Source: UBA9715 sp003452695 (GTDB lineage: Bacteria; Actinomycetota; Coriobacteriia; Coriobacteriales; Eggerthellaceae). Taken from it: a stretch of DNA of 9,019 nucleotides. The stretch covers positions 1-9,019 of the forward strand of contig CAMOTA010000110.1 of assembly GCA_946625225.1 (NCBI GenBank). The letters run 5' to 3'. The notes under the pieces were generated by a model. It searched no databases, was not told the DNA's origin, and saw only the letters and a list, made by a program, of their open reading frames with translations. This document shows positions 1 through 5,399 of this stretch, one piece after another. Both the position numbers and the translations under genes were made by a program. Within the stretch, counting starts at the first letter, position 1, and every line of letters starts with the position of its first letter.

Positions 1-62
1 CGGTTTCCTTGTGGGCGCGGTTCCTGCGGGGGGCGCTCAGAGGGCGCGCGGGGCCGTCCCCC

Positions 63-86
63 GGCGCGGCTGGGCTACTCTTGGGG
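63..86 (+). repeat. GC-rich module shared with positions 8927-8950
   Basis: Inverted counterpart of the block at 8927-8950, with two mismatches in 24 bases. It precedes the composite palindromic element. No coding or RNA function is visible. Confidence 0.6.
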
Positions 87-96
87 AGTGCGTCGT

Positions 97-191
97 GTGT
101 CAGGGGGACGTTTCTCTTTGACACGCTTGTCCTGTTGCCAATGGAGACCCCTCCTGGTTCGAGTGTGTCAAGAGAAACGTCCCCCTGACAT
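97..191. repeat. Composite palindromic (REP/BIME-like) element, about 95 bases
   Basis: Two inverted arms flank a central hairpin. The left arm (98-124) and the reverse complement of the right arm (165-190) share the core TGTCAGGGGGACGTTTCTCT and differ only by one extra T in the left arm. Each arm itself starts GTGTCA and ends TGACAC or nearly so (the right arm ends TGACAT). Between the arms, 143-146 (GGAG) can pair with 151-154 (CTCC), with CCA and TGG outside, making a second small hairpin. The right arm plus centre (138-190) recurs inverted at 8967-9019 with 51 of 53 bases identical. No transposase is in the window. The layout resembles paired REP sequences (BIMEs) moved by REP-associated tyrosine transposases, which is an inference. 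Confidence 0.8.
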
Positions 192-219
192 ACGGCTGGG
201 TTGGGGTGCTCTTGGGTGC

Positions 220-232
220 GATAATGTATCAT
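220..232 (+). promoter_or_regulatory. Possible -10 region for the PhnP-like hydrolase gene
   Basis: This is the only AT-rich patch in the leader. It holds two -10-like hexamers, GATAAT (220-225) and TATCAT (227-232), each one mismatch from TATAAT. No good -35 box sits 16-18 bases upstream. If used, transcription would begin near 235-240 and place palindromes C and D in the 5' untranslated region. This is weak and rests on position and base composition only. Confidence 0.25.
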
Positions 233-235
233 CGA

Positions 236-260
236 GTGTCGAGGGAAACTTCCCTGACAC
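236..260. repeat. Palindromic repeat unit C
   Basis: An imperfect palindrome with GTGTC at the left end and GACAC at the right end. GAGGGAA pairs with TTCCCT inside it, apart from one unpaired G. On the minus strand it reads TGTCAGGG...GTTTCCCT..GACA, which matches the consensus of the other units in this window. It is the most diverged of the five copies. It probably lies in the transcribed leader of the downstream hydrolase gene. Confidence 0.65.
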
Positions 261-267
261 AGGACGA

Positions 268-297
268 GTGTGTCAGGGAAACGTCCCCCTGACACAC
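268..297. repeat. Palindromic repeat unit D
   Basis: Eleven-base perfect arms, GTGTGTCAGGG (268-278) and CCCTGACACAC (287-297), around an 8-base loop. On the minus strand it reads TGTCAGGGGGACGTTTC followed by CCTGACA, the same core as units A and E. It ends 11 bases before the Shine-Dalgarno sequence of the downstream gene, so a leader transcript would carry a strong hairpin just upstream of the ribosome binding site. Confidence 0.75.
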
Positions 298-323
298 AGG
301 CGGCGGATGGGAGGATTTGGATA

Positions 324-1115
324 ATGAAGAAGCATACGTTCACGTTTCTTGGGACTGGGGCCGGTTGCGGCGTTCCGGCGTTCTTCTGCGATTGCCCGGC
401 GTGCGAGGAAGCGCGCAACGACCCACGGGCGCGGCGCGGCGATTGTGGCGCGCTGGTGACCGGCGAAACGCGCACGCTCATAGACACGCCACCCGACCTG
501 CGCCAATACCTTATTCGCGAAAACCTGCGCTATATCGACGACCTCGTTTTCACGCACTGGCACTACGATCACGTGGGCGGGCTCGGCGAATTGGAGTACA
601 TGGTGCAGCTCCTGACCAAGGCACCTGTAGCCACCTATGCAAGCCCCTATACGCTGCAGAGCATCGGACGCGAGTTCGAGTACATGATGTACTGCCTTGC
701 CACCGCGCCCGTGCAACCCTTCGAGGAATTCGCGATAGACGGCGTGAAGTACACGGCGCTTCCCGTGCGACATGCGCCGGGCACCTACGGCTATCTGATA
801 GAAACCGGGGAAACGCGTATGTTCTACGCGTGCGATACCGGGGCGTTGCCCGACGAGACGGCAGAGCGCGTCCGCGGAGTGGACATCCTTGCCATGGATG
901 CCACGTACTGGAAGGAGAACGGCTATCCCGACAGCCATCACAGCGTGCAGGAGACCATCGAAGAGGGCCTGGCGCTCGATGCCGGGCAGGTTTACCTGAC
1001 CCACCTGTGCATGCACTACAGCGAGCCCATAACGCTTGCCGAGCTGCACGATTATTTGAAGCAGTACGACGGACGCGTGCTGCCCGCGCACGATGGGCTA
1101 TCGTTTGCGATATGA
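324..1115 (+). CDS. MBL-fold metallo-hydrolase, PhnP-like (cyclic phosphodiesterase family)
   Basis: A 263-residue metallo-beta-lactamase-fold hydrolase. The sequence shows the metal-binding motif HWHYDH (residues 78-83), with further likely metal ligands at H150, D171 (YACDTG) and H227 (THLCMH). A C-terminal PAHDG follows at 254-258. The N-terminus has FLGTGAGCGVP and then Cys22, Cys24 and Cys27, a pattern like that of PhnP. PhnP cleaves 5-phosphoribosyl 1,2-cyclic phosphate in the C-P lyase pathway. No phn genes are nearby, so the substrate is uncertain and a nuclease or other phosphodiesterase is possible. I chose ATG 324 because GGGAGG (309-314) lies nine bases upstream. An in-frame start at 270 sits inside a palindromic repeat and has no ribosome binding site. 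The gene stands alone on the plus strand and its last 18 bases overlap the end of thiI, which runs the other way. Confidence 0.87.
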   Translation: MKKHTFTFLGTGAGCGVPAFFCDCPACEEARNDPRARRGDCGALVTGETRTLIDTPPDLRQYLIRENLRYIDDLVFTHWHYDHVGGLGELEYMVQLLTKAPVATYASPYTLQSIGREFEYMMYCLATAPVQPFEEFAIDGVKYTALPVRHAPGTYGYLIETGETRMFYACDTGALPDETAERVRGVDILAMDATYWKENGYPDSHHSVQETIEEGLALDAGQVYLTHLCMHYSEPITLAELHDYLKQYDGRVLPAHDGLSFAI

Positions 1116-2303
1116 GGGGCACGAGTAATCGTGCGGTTCGGCGGCTGCGGCCAGCTCCTCTATCCATTCGTCGATAGGCAGCTCGGCTTCGGCGGCCGCG
1201 ACGACGTCCATCTTCGCATGCGTTTCGGGATTTCGCGGCATGAACAGCGTGCAGCAATCGGGGGCATCCTGTGACGATATCTCGAACGTGCCCAAACGCT
1301 CGGCGTCTGCGATGATGTCCAGCTTGTCGCTTCCGATAAGGGGACGAAACACCGGCATGTCCACCGCCTGGTCGGTGGCGCGGATGTTGTCGAGCGTCTG
1401 GGAGGCCACCTGCCCGAGGCTTTCCCCCGTTACCAGTGCTCCGGCTCGTTCCGCCCGCGCAATGCGCTCGGCCACCTTGAACATGAGCCGCCGGTACATG
1501 ACGACCCGCAGCGACGGCGGCACCTTGGCGGCGATTTCCTTCTGGTAATCGCCGAACGGCACGACGTGCACCCGGGCAATGCATCCCGTCCGTTCCAGCA
1601 CCCGGGCAATATCGTCGACCAGGTATTCGCTCGTGTCAGAGGTCTGCGGGCGCCCCGAGAAATGCACGCCGATGCAGATAGCTCCGCGCCGCGCCATCTT
1701 CCAGAGCGCGACGGGCGAATCGATGCCGCTCGAAAGCAGGCACACCACGCGCCCGGAACTGCCCACGGGAAGGCCGCCCACTCCGCGTTCGCTGCGCGCA
1801 TAGATGTATGAAGCGTTTTGCACCACTTCCACGGCAACGGTAACGTCGGGGCCCTTCATCTTCACCGTCTTGTCGGGGAAAGCCGCGCACAATGCGGCGC
1901 CGACGATCTGGTTCATCTGCATGGAATCGGTCGCGAAATCGGTGTGGTTGCGCCGGGCGTGCACTTTGAACGTGTCGAAATCCCCGCTTTCGGCCAACGC
2001 GTTCACCGCGACGCTGCACATCACATCCATATCGCGCTCGCACTTGAAACCGCACGACACGCGCGCAACGCCCGGAACGTCGCGCACCGTCGCGGCCACT
2101 TCCAGGGCCTTTTCGAAGCTCGTGCCCTCCCGCAGGAACACGCACAAACGCCCCGATATCCGGTGAACGGTGACGACGGGGAAATCGCCGAGAAGCGCCT
2201 CTACGTTTTTAACGAGGCGCTTCTCGAAATTGGAACGATTATGGCCCTTCAGGCCGATTTCGTGGTAGTGGATTAGGCAAATCCGCTGATGACGCTCTTC
2301 CAC
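1098..2303 (-). CDS. thiI: tRNA 4-thiouridine synthase ThiI (tRNA sulfurtransferase)
   Basis: This enzyme adenylates uridine 8 of tRNA and replaces its oxygen with sulfur; in some bacteria it also supplies sulfur for the thiazole of thiamine. It has 401 residues. An N-terminal ferredoxin-like segment (HYHEIGLKGHNRSNFEKRL, about residues 12-30) is followed by a THUMP domain (roughly 55-165). The adenylating PP-loop domain begins at SSGIDSP (191-197) and contains TGESLGQVASQT (302-313). It ends soon after DCCTLF (Cys350, Cys351), so the rhodanese-like domain of E. coli ThiI is absent and the length matches the Bacillus-type short form. Sulfur must then come from a cysteine desulfurase or other donor not seen here. 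I chose GTG at 2303 because AGGA, overlapping the rpoZ stop, lies six bases upstream and the start fits the family N-terminus. A longer frame from 2507 runs inside rpoZ and is rejected. It is the last gene of the mihF-gmk-rpoZ-thiI run. Confidence 0.93.
   Translation of the reverse strand: MEERHQRICLIHYHEIGLKGHNRSNFEKRLVKNVEALLGDFPVVTVHRISGRLCVFLREGTSFEKALEVAATVRDVPGVARVSCGFKCERDMDVMCSVAVNALAESGDFDTFKVHARRNHTDFATDSMQMNQIVGAALCAAFPDKTVKMKGPDVTVAVEVVQNASYIYARSERGVGGLPVGSSGRVVCLLSSGIDSPVALWKMARRGAICIGVHFSGRPQTSDTSEYLVDDIARVLERTGCIARVHVVPFGDYQKEIAAKVPPSLRVVMYRRLMFKVAERIARAERAGALVTGESLGQVASQTLDNIRATDQAVDMPVFRPLIGSDKLDIIADAERLGTFEISSQDAPDCCTLFMPRNPETHAKMDVVAAAEAELPIDEWIEELAAAAEPHDYSCPSYRKR
1119..1134. 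other. Short hairpin at the convergent gene ends
   Basis: GCACGA (1119-1124) and TCGTGC (1129-1134) form a perfect six-base stem with loop GTAA, three bases past the stop of the hydrolase gene. There is no T-run after it on the plus strand, so it is not a standard intrinsic terminator. On the minus strand these bases encode His-Asp-Tyr-Ser-Cys near the end of ThiI. It may slow or end plus-strand transcription, but it could be coincidence. Confidence 0.25.
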
Positions 2304-2311
2304 GAGCCGTC

Positions 2312-2572
2312 CTAGTGGTTCTTGATGTCGATCGATTCGGGGTTGTACGACACGTCGCCGCGCGCTATTTCGCCGAAGGCGATGGAAAGCGGTTTGCGGT
2401 CCGACGCACGCGCGATCTCGACGGCCGTCTGCATCTGGATGGCACGGTCGCGCTGGCCGCGCAACATGTCGTTTATGTCGTGCGCACGCTTGCTGGCAAG
2501 CGAGCACAGCAGGAATCGGTCGTTATCCGTCTGTTCGAGGAGGACGTCGATTTTAGGTTCGATTATGCTCAT
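2312..2572 (-). CDS. rpoZ: DNA-directed RNA polymerase subunit omega
   Basis: The omega subunit, which helps RNA polymerase beta-prime fold and join the core enzyme. The protein has 86 residues, typical for omega. Recognisable are NDRFLLCSLASKRAHDIND (17-35), the region matching the conserved ENRF...RARQ segment, and RKPLSIAFGEIARGDVSY (59-76), the conserved helix that reads RKPLTIAIEEI-like in relatives. The ATG at 2572 is six bases downstream of the gmk stop, and the AGGG in its ribosome binding site overlaps that stop codon. Its own TAG stop lies within the AGGA used by thiI. The spacing argues for coupled translation of gmk, rpoZ and thiI. gmk-rpoZ adjacency is common across bacteria. Confidence 0.93.
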   Translation of the reverse strand: MSIIEPKIDVLLEQTDNDRFLLCSLASKRAHDINDMLRGQRDRAIQMQTAVEIARASDRKPLSIAFGEIARGDVSYNPESIDIKNH

Positions 2573-2578
2573 AACACC

Positions 2579-3151
2579 CTATTCCCTTGGTTCCTCTGCC
2601 TTTTCGTTCACGTAAGCGACGAGCTCTCGCACCGCTTGCTCCAAGTCGTCGTTCACGAGCCGTATATCATACTCTTCTTTGCGCGCAAGTTCCAGCACTG
2701 CGGTTTTCAGGCGCTTCTGGATGGTTTCCTCGTCTTCGGTCCCCCGCGCCCGCAGGCGCCGTTCCAGCTCTTCCATGGAAGGGGGCTCGATGAACACGAG
2801 GTGCGCCTGGGGATAGCTTTTCAGCACCTGGAAAGCTCCCTGCACGTCTATTTCCAGCAGCACCTGCTTCCCCCGCTGCAGCTGCTCGCGCACCGGGGCT
2901 GCGGGCGTTCCATAGCTTGCATCGGAATAGACCGCCCATTCCAGGAAACCGTCTTCGGCCAGAAGGTCGTCGAAGAGCTCTTGCGCCACGAAGTGGTAGT
3001 TAACGCCATCCCGTTCCGTCCCGCGCGGCTTTCGCGTGGTCATGGATATCGAAAGCCAGGTGTCGGGAACGTCTTCCAAAAGGCGAGCCACCAGCGTGCC
3101 CTTGCCGGCACCTGATGGCCCAGAGATGACAAATATGTTGCTATGCCGCAT
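2579..3151 (-). CDS. gmk: Guanylate kinase
   Basis: Transfers phosphate from ATP to GMP to give GDP in the cytoplasm. The P-loop SGPSGAGKGTL is at residues 10-20 and is followed by the GMP-binding segment TTRKPRGTERDGVNYHFV. The middle holds FLEWAVY...YGTP and VLLEIDVQGA, and the lid and C-terminal part include EELERRLRARGTEDEETIQKR, all standard for the family. The protein is 190 residues from ATG 3151, close to the usual length. A TTG at 3157 in the same frame, two codons upstream, is an alternative start directly following the mihF stop. Neither has a strong ribosome binding site, which fits re-initiation by ribosomes finishing mihF. The gene ends six bases before rpoZ. Confidence 0.93.
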   Translation of the reverse strand: MRHSNIFVISGPSGAGKGTLVARLLEDVPDTWLSISMTTRKPRGTERDGVNYHFVAQELFDDLLAEDGFLEWAVYSDASYGTPAAPVREQLQRGKQVLLEIDVQGAFQVLKSYPQAHLVFIEPPSMEELERRLRARGTEDEETIQKRLKTAVLELARKEEYDIRLVNDDLEQAVRELVAYVNEKAEEPRE

Positions 3152-3157
3152 GGACAA

Positions 3158-3466
3158 TTAGCCCAAGCGCTCCAGCAAAGCTGCCTGCTGGCGCTCGCCC
3201 AAACCACGAAGGCGACGGCTCTCGGCAATCTGAAGCTCGCCCATGATCTTCTCGGACTTGGCCTTGCCATAGCCCGGAAGGGTTTCGATGAGGGTGGAGA
3301 CCTTCATGCGGCCGATGATAGGGTCATCCTTCATGTCGATGACGTCCTTCAACGTAAGCTTGCCGCTCTTCAGCTGCTCGCGAATCTCGGCACGCTTGAT
3401 GCGCGCTTCCTTCGCCTTCTCGAGCGCAGCCTTGCGATCTTCTTCACTCAGTTTAGGGATTGCCAT
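3158..3466 (-). CDS. mihF: Integration host factor, actinobacterial type (mIHF)
   Basis: A small basic DNA-binding protein of 102 residues, unrelated in fold to the proteobacterial IHF heterodimer. In mycobacteria and streptomycetes it binds and bends DNA, supports phage integration and affects nucleoid structure. The N-terminal half is a charged helix (LSEEDRKAALEKAKEARIKR). The C-terminal half carries the helix-two-turn-helix DNA-binding region LPGYGKAKSEKIMGEL (63-78) and RRLRGLGERQ (84-93). ATG 3466 has a strong AAGGAG seven to twelve bases upstream. It is the first gene after the 260-base gap and is followed with no gap by gmk. The pyrF-mihF-gmk-rpoZ order is known from other actinobacteria, which supports the call. 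Confidence 0.93.
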   Translation of the reverse strand: MAIPKLSEEDRKAALEKAKEARIKRAEIREQLKSGKLTLKDVIDMKDDPIIGRMKVSTLIETLPGYGKAKSEKIMGELQIAESRRLRGLGERQQAALLERLG

Positions 3467-3621
3467 GTGCTCTCTCCTTTTTTCTTTCCGAAATTATGCC
3501 TGCGAAATCTTATCCCAGGAGATTCCGATTTCGCTACAAGACGCAACAACACCACAATTCAGCTTCCACGAGCCGACTGTAAGCGAGGCTGTAATTGGGT
3601 TTCGTTGCGCTTGATGTTGGC

Positions 3622-3651
3622 ATTCTAGTACGCCCATCCCACGCCTGACAA
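3622..3651 (-). promoter_or_regulatory. Sigma70-type promoter for mihF-gmk-rpoZ-thiI
   Basis: Reading on the minus strand, TTGTCA (3651-3646) is 18 bases from TAGAAT (3627-3622); each hexamer is one base from the consensus. Transcription would begin near 3615 and give a leader of about 150 bases before the mihF ATG. The -35 box directly follows a long inverted repeat. This was found by eye only. Confidence 0.55.
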
Positions 3652-3683
3652 GGGCAAATCTCCTTCGCGCAGGAAATTTGCCC
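3652..3683. terminator. Strong 13-base-pair hairpin between pyrF and the mihF promoter
   Basis: On the minus strand GGGCAAATTTCCT (3683-3671) pairs with AGGAGATTTGCCC (3664-3652) around the six-base loop GCGCGA; the only imperfection is one G-U pair. It starts about 43 bases after the pyrF stop codon. It is probably the end-of-operon terminator for pyrKDF, but the following bases TTGTCAGG are not a clear U-run. Because its last base touches the -35 box, it could instead, or also, be an operator for a regulator of mihF. Confidence 0.5.
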
Positions 3684-3726
3684 AGATAACCACGTATTCT
3701 TCACTTGACCTGCTCCCACACAGGTG

Positions 3727-4464
3727 CTAGACGGTGCGCAGCTCGGCCGCTATCGCATCGAAGGCTGCTGCGGGATCATCTGCTCTGGTCACGGGCCTGC
3801 CGATGACGATGTGCGATGCGCCGTTGGCAAAGGCTTGGGCGGGCGTGGCCACGCGGCTCTGGTCCCCCTTGTCGGAACCCGCCGGCCGTACGCCCGGCGT
3901 GACGATATAGGCCTGCGGGCCAAGCGCCTCGCGCAAGAGCGACGCTTCCTGGGGCGACGCCACGACTCCCGAAATGCCGGATGCGCGCGCAACGTCGGCA
4001 AGGAGCGCCACCTGCTGAGCCGGCTTGCGATCGATGCCGATTTCGGCGAGCGCAGCCTCGTCCATGCTGGTGAGGACCGTGATGCCAAGCGTCACGGCCA
4101 CATCGCCCTGGCGTTCGGCCGCGGCGCGCTGCACGCCGCGCTGGGCAGAACGAAGCATGTCGGAGCCCCCCAGCGTATGCATGGTTATCATGTCGGCGCC
4201 GGTCAGTGCCGCCGAATACGCGGCCCCTTCTATCTGGAACGGTATGTCGTGCAGCTTCAGGTCCAGAAAAACCTTGAAGCCCCGCTGCTTGAAAGCCGCA
4301 ACGATGGAGGGGCCGCACGCATAGTACAGCGTCATGCCGATCTTCACCCAACGCGCCCGCCCGCGCAGGGAATCGGCAAGTTCGATGGCTTCCTCGCGCG
4401 TGCAGTCCAGCGCGACGATGATGCGGTCCTCGGCAGGAATGCGGGAAAAGACGTTGTCTAGCAT
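3727..4464 (-). CDS. pyrF: Orotidine 5'-phosphate decarboxylase
   Basis: Catalyses the last step of UMP synthesis, decarboxylation of OMP. The protein has 245 residues, as expected for the short bacterial (type I) form. IIVALD (15-20) ends in a substrate-binding aspartate, Lys41 sits in VKIGM, and the catalytic D-x-K-x-x-D motif is DLKLHD (68-73). PGVRP (190-194) and VIGRP (220-224) form the phosphate-binding end. The ATG at 4464 overlaps the end of pyrD by seven bases and has AGGAG seven bases upstream. A longer open frame to 4686 runs inside pyrD and is not used. It is the last gene of the pyrK-pyrD-pyrF run. Confidence 0.95.
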   Translation of the reverse strand: MLDNVFSRIPAEDRIIVALDCTREEAIELADSLRGRARWVKIGMTLYYACGPSIVAAFKQRGFKVFLDLKLHDIPFQIEGAAYSAALTGADMITMHTLGGSDMLRSAQRGVQRAAAERQGDVAVTLGITVLTSMDEAALAEIGIDRKPAQQVALLADVARASGISGVVASPQEASLLREALGPQAYIVTPGVRPAGSDKGDQSRVATPAQAFANGASHIVIGRPVTRADDPAAAFDAIAAELRTV

Positions 4465-5399
4465 TGCAATGCTCCTATCAGCTCGTTTACGTCGGATACG
4501 CCCTGTTCTTCGCAGTATTCGATAATGCCGTCCACAACGCGAACGGTGGCGGCGGGATCCGTGAAGTTGGCCGTTCCCACGGCCACGGCGGTGGCGCCGG
4601 CCAGCATGAACTCGACCGCGTCGGTGCCGTTTGCAATGCCGCCCATGCCGAGCACCGGCACCTTCACGGCACGGGAGGTCTCCCACACCATGCGCAACGC
4701 GACGGGCTTCACCGCCGGGCCCGAAAGCCCGCCCACCACGCGCGCAAGCTGCGGGCGGCGCGTGCGGGCATCGATGGCCATGCCGAGCAGCGTGTTTATA
4801 AGCGAAACCGCATCGGCGCCCGAAGCTTCTGCTGCGCGCGCGATTTCAGTGATGTCGGTGACGTTCGGCGTCAGCTTCACTATTATCGGAAGCCGCGTTG
4901 CAGCCCGGCAAAGCGACACCACCTCCTGCACGCTGGCAGGATCGGTGCCGATGGTCATGCCGCCCGCGTCCACGTTCGGGCACGATATGTTCACCTCGTA
5001 GGCATCCACGAGCCCGGAACCCGTCGTTTCGAGCGCCTCGATGACATCCACGTATTCCCGGAAGCTGTGCCCCGACACGTTCACGATGGTGGTGGCTCCC
5101 ACCTGGCGAAGCCAGGGCAAGTCCGTTTGGACGAGGTGGGCGACGCCGGGGTTTTGCAAGCCGATGGAGTTCAGCATGCCCGATGGCGTTTCGGCGATGC
5201 GCGGGCTGTCGTTGCCCTGCCAACCATGCAGCGACACGCCTTTCGTCGTTACCGCCCCGAGGGAACCCACGTCCACGAAATCGGAGTACTCGCGGCCGGC
5301 GGCAAAGGTGCCCGAACCCACCGTAACGGGGTTTTTCATGGGAAGCCCGCCGAGGTTCACGGCAAGCTTCACGTCGGTTGCACGCGGAGTTGCAGGCAT
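4458..5399 (-). CDS. pyrD: Dihydroorotate dehydrogenase, class 1B catalytic subunit
   Basis: Oxidises dihydroorotate to orotate with FMN and passes electrons to PyrK and then NAD+. The protein has 313 residues. VNISCPNVDAGG (136-147) carries Cys140, the catalytic base that marks class 1 enzymes (class 2 uses serine). Other signatures are GSGTFAAGREY near the N-terminus, VKLTPN (174-179), GGLSGPAVKP (223-232), GMGGI (251-255) and VGTANF (274-279), the FMN phosphate site. The ATG at 5399 shares one base with the TGA stop of pyrK (TGATG) and has GAGGTGG upstream. An upstream extension to 5534 lies inside pyrK and is rejected. Pairing with pyrK assigns it to class 1B, suited to an anaerobe. Confidence 0.95.
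   Translation of the reverse strand: MPATPRATDVKLAVNLGGLPMKNPVTVGSGTFAAGREYSDFVDVGSLGAVTTKGVSLHGWQGNDSPRIAETPSGMLNSIGLQNPGVAHLVQTDLPWLRQVGATTIVNVSGHSFREYVDVIEALETTGSGLVDAYEVNISCPNVDAGGMTIGTDPASVQEVVSLCRAATRLPIIVKLTPNVTDITEIARAAEASGADAVSLINTLLGMAIDARTRRPQLARVVGGLSGPAVKPVALRMVWETSRAVKVPVLGMGGIANGTDAVEFMLAGATAVAVGTANFTDPAATVRVVDGIIEYCEEQGVSDVNELIGALQC

Larger units (their letters stand above)
1..323. other. Repeat-rich non-coding region upstream of the hydrolase gene
   Basis: No credible gene lies here. The first 62 bases are very GC-rich and show nothing I can name. From 63 on the region is a mosaic of two short modules: a GC-rich block (63-86, with a looser version at 193-220) and four palindromic units with GTGTC...GACAC ends (97-124, 165-191, 236-260, 268-297). 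The only AT-rich patch is at 220-232. Frames that stay open through this stretch read straight through the palindromes and have no ribosome binding site or recognisable protein, so I treat them as chance. Confidence 0.7.

Noticed and set aside
125..165. tRNA-like T-loop (GGTTCGA) in the repeat centre
   Set aside because: No acceptor stem, anticodon arm or CCA-side pairing can be drawn; the same bases recur as part of the repeat at 8995-9019.
97..297. CRISPR array
   Set aside because: The repeats are palindromic, in both orientations, unevenly spaced, and no spacer-like regularity or cas gene is present.
270..323. Upstream extension of the PhnP-like gene to 270
   Set aside because: The added 18 codons lie in palindrome D and there is no ribosome binding site; ATG 324 has a good one and starts at the conserved fold.
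88..324. 78-codon open frame on the plus strand in the repeat region
   Set aside because: It reads through several palindromes, has no ribosome binding site, and the peptide is an Arg/Cys-rich translation of the repeats.
2315..3115. 266-codon plus-strand frame opposite gmk and rpoZ
   Set aside because: It spans two well-supported genes on the other strand and has no motif of its own.
3534..3719. 61-codon minus-strand frame between pyrF and mihF
   Set aside because: It covers the hairpin and promoter, has no clear ribosome binding site, and resembles no protein.
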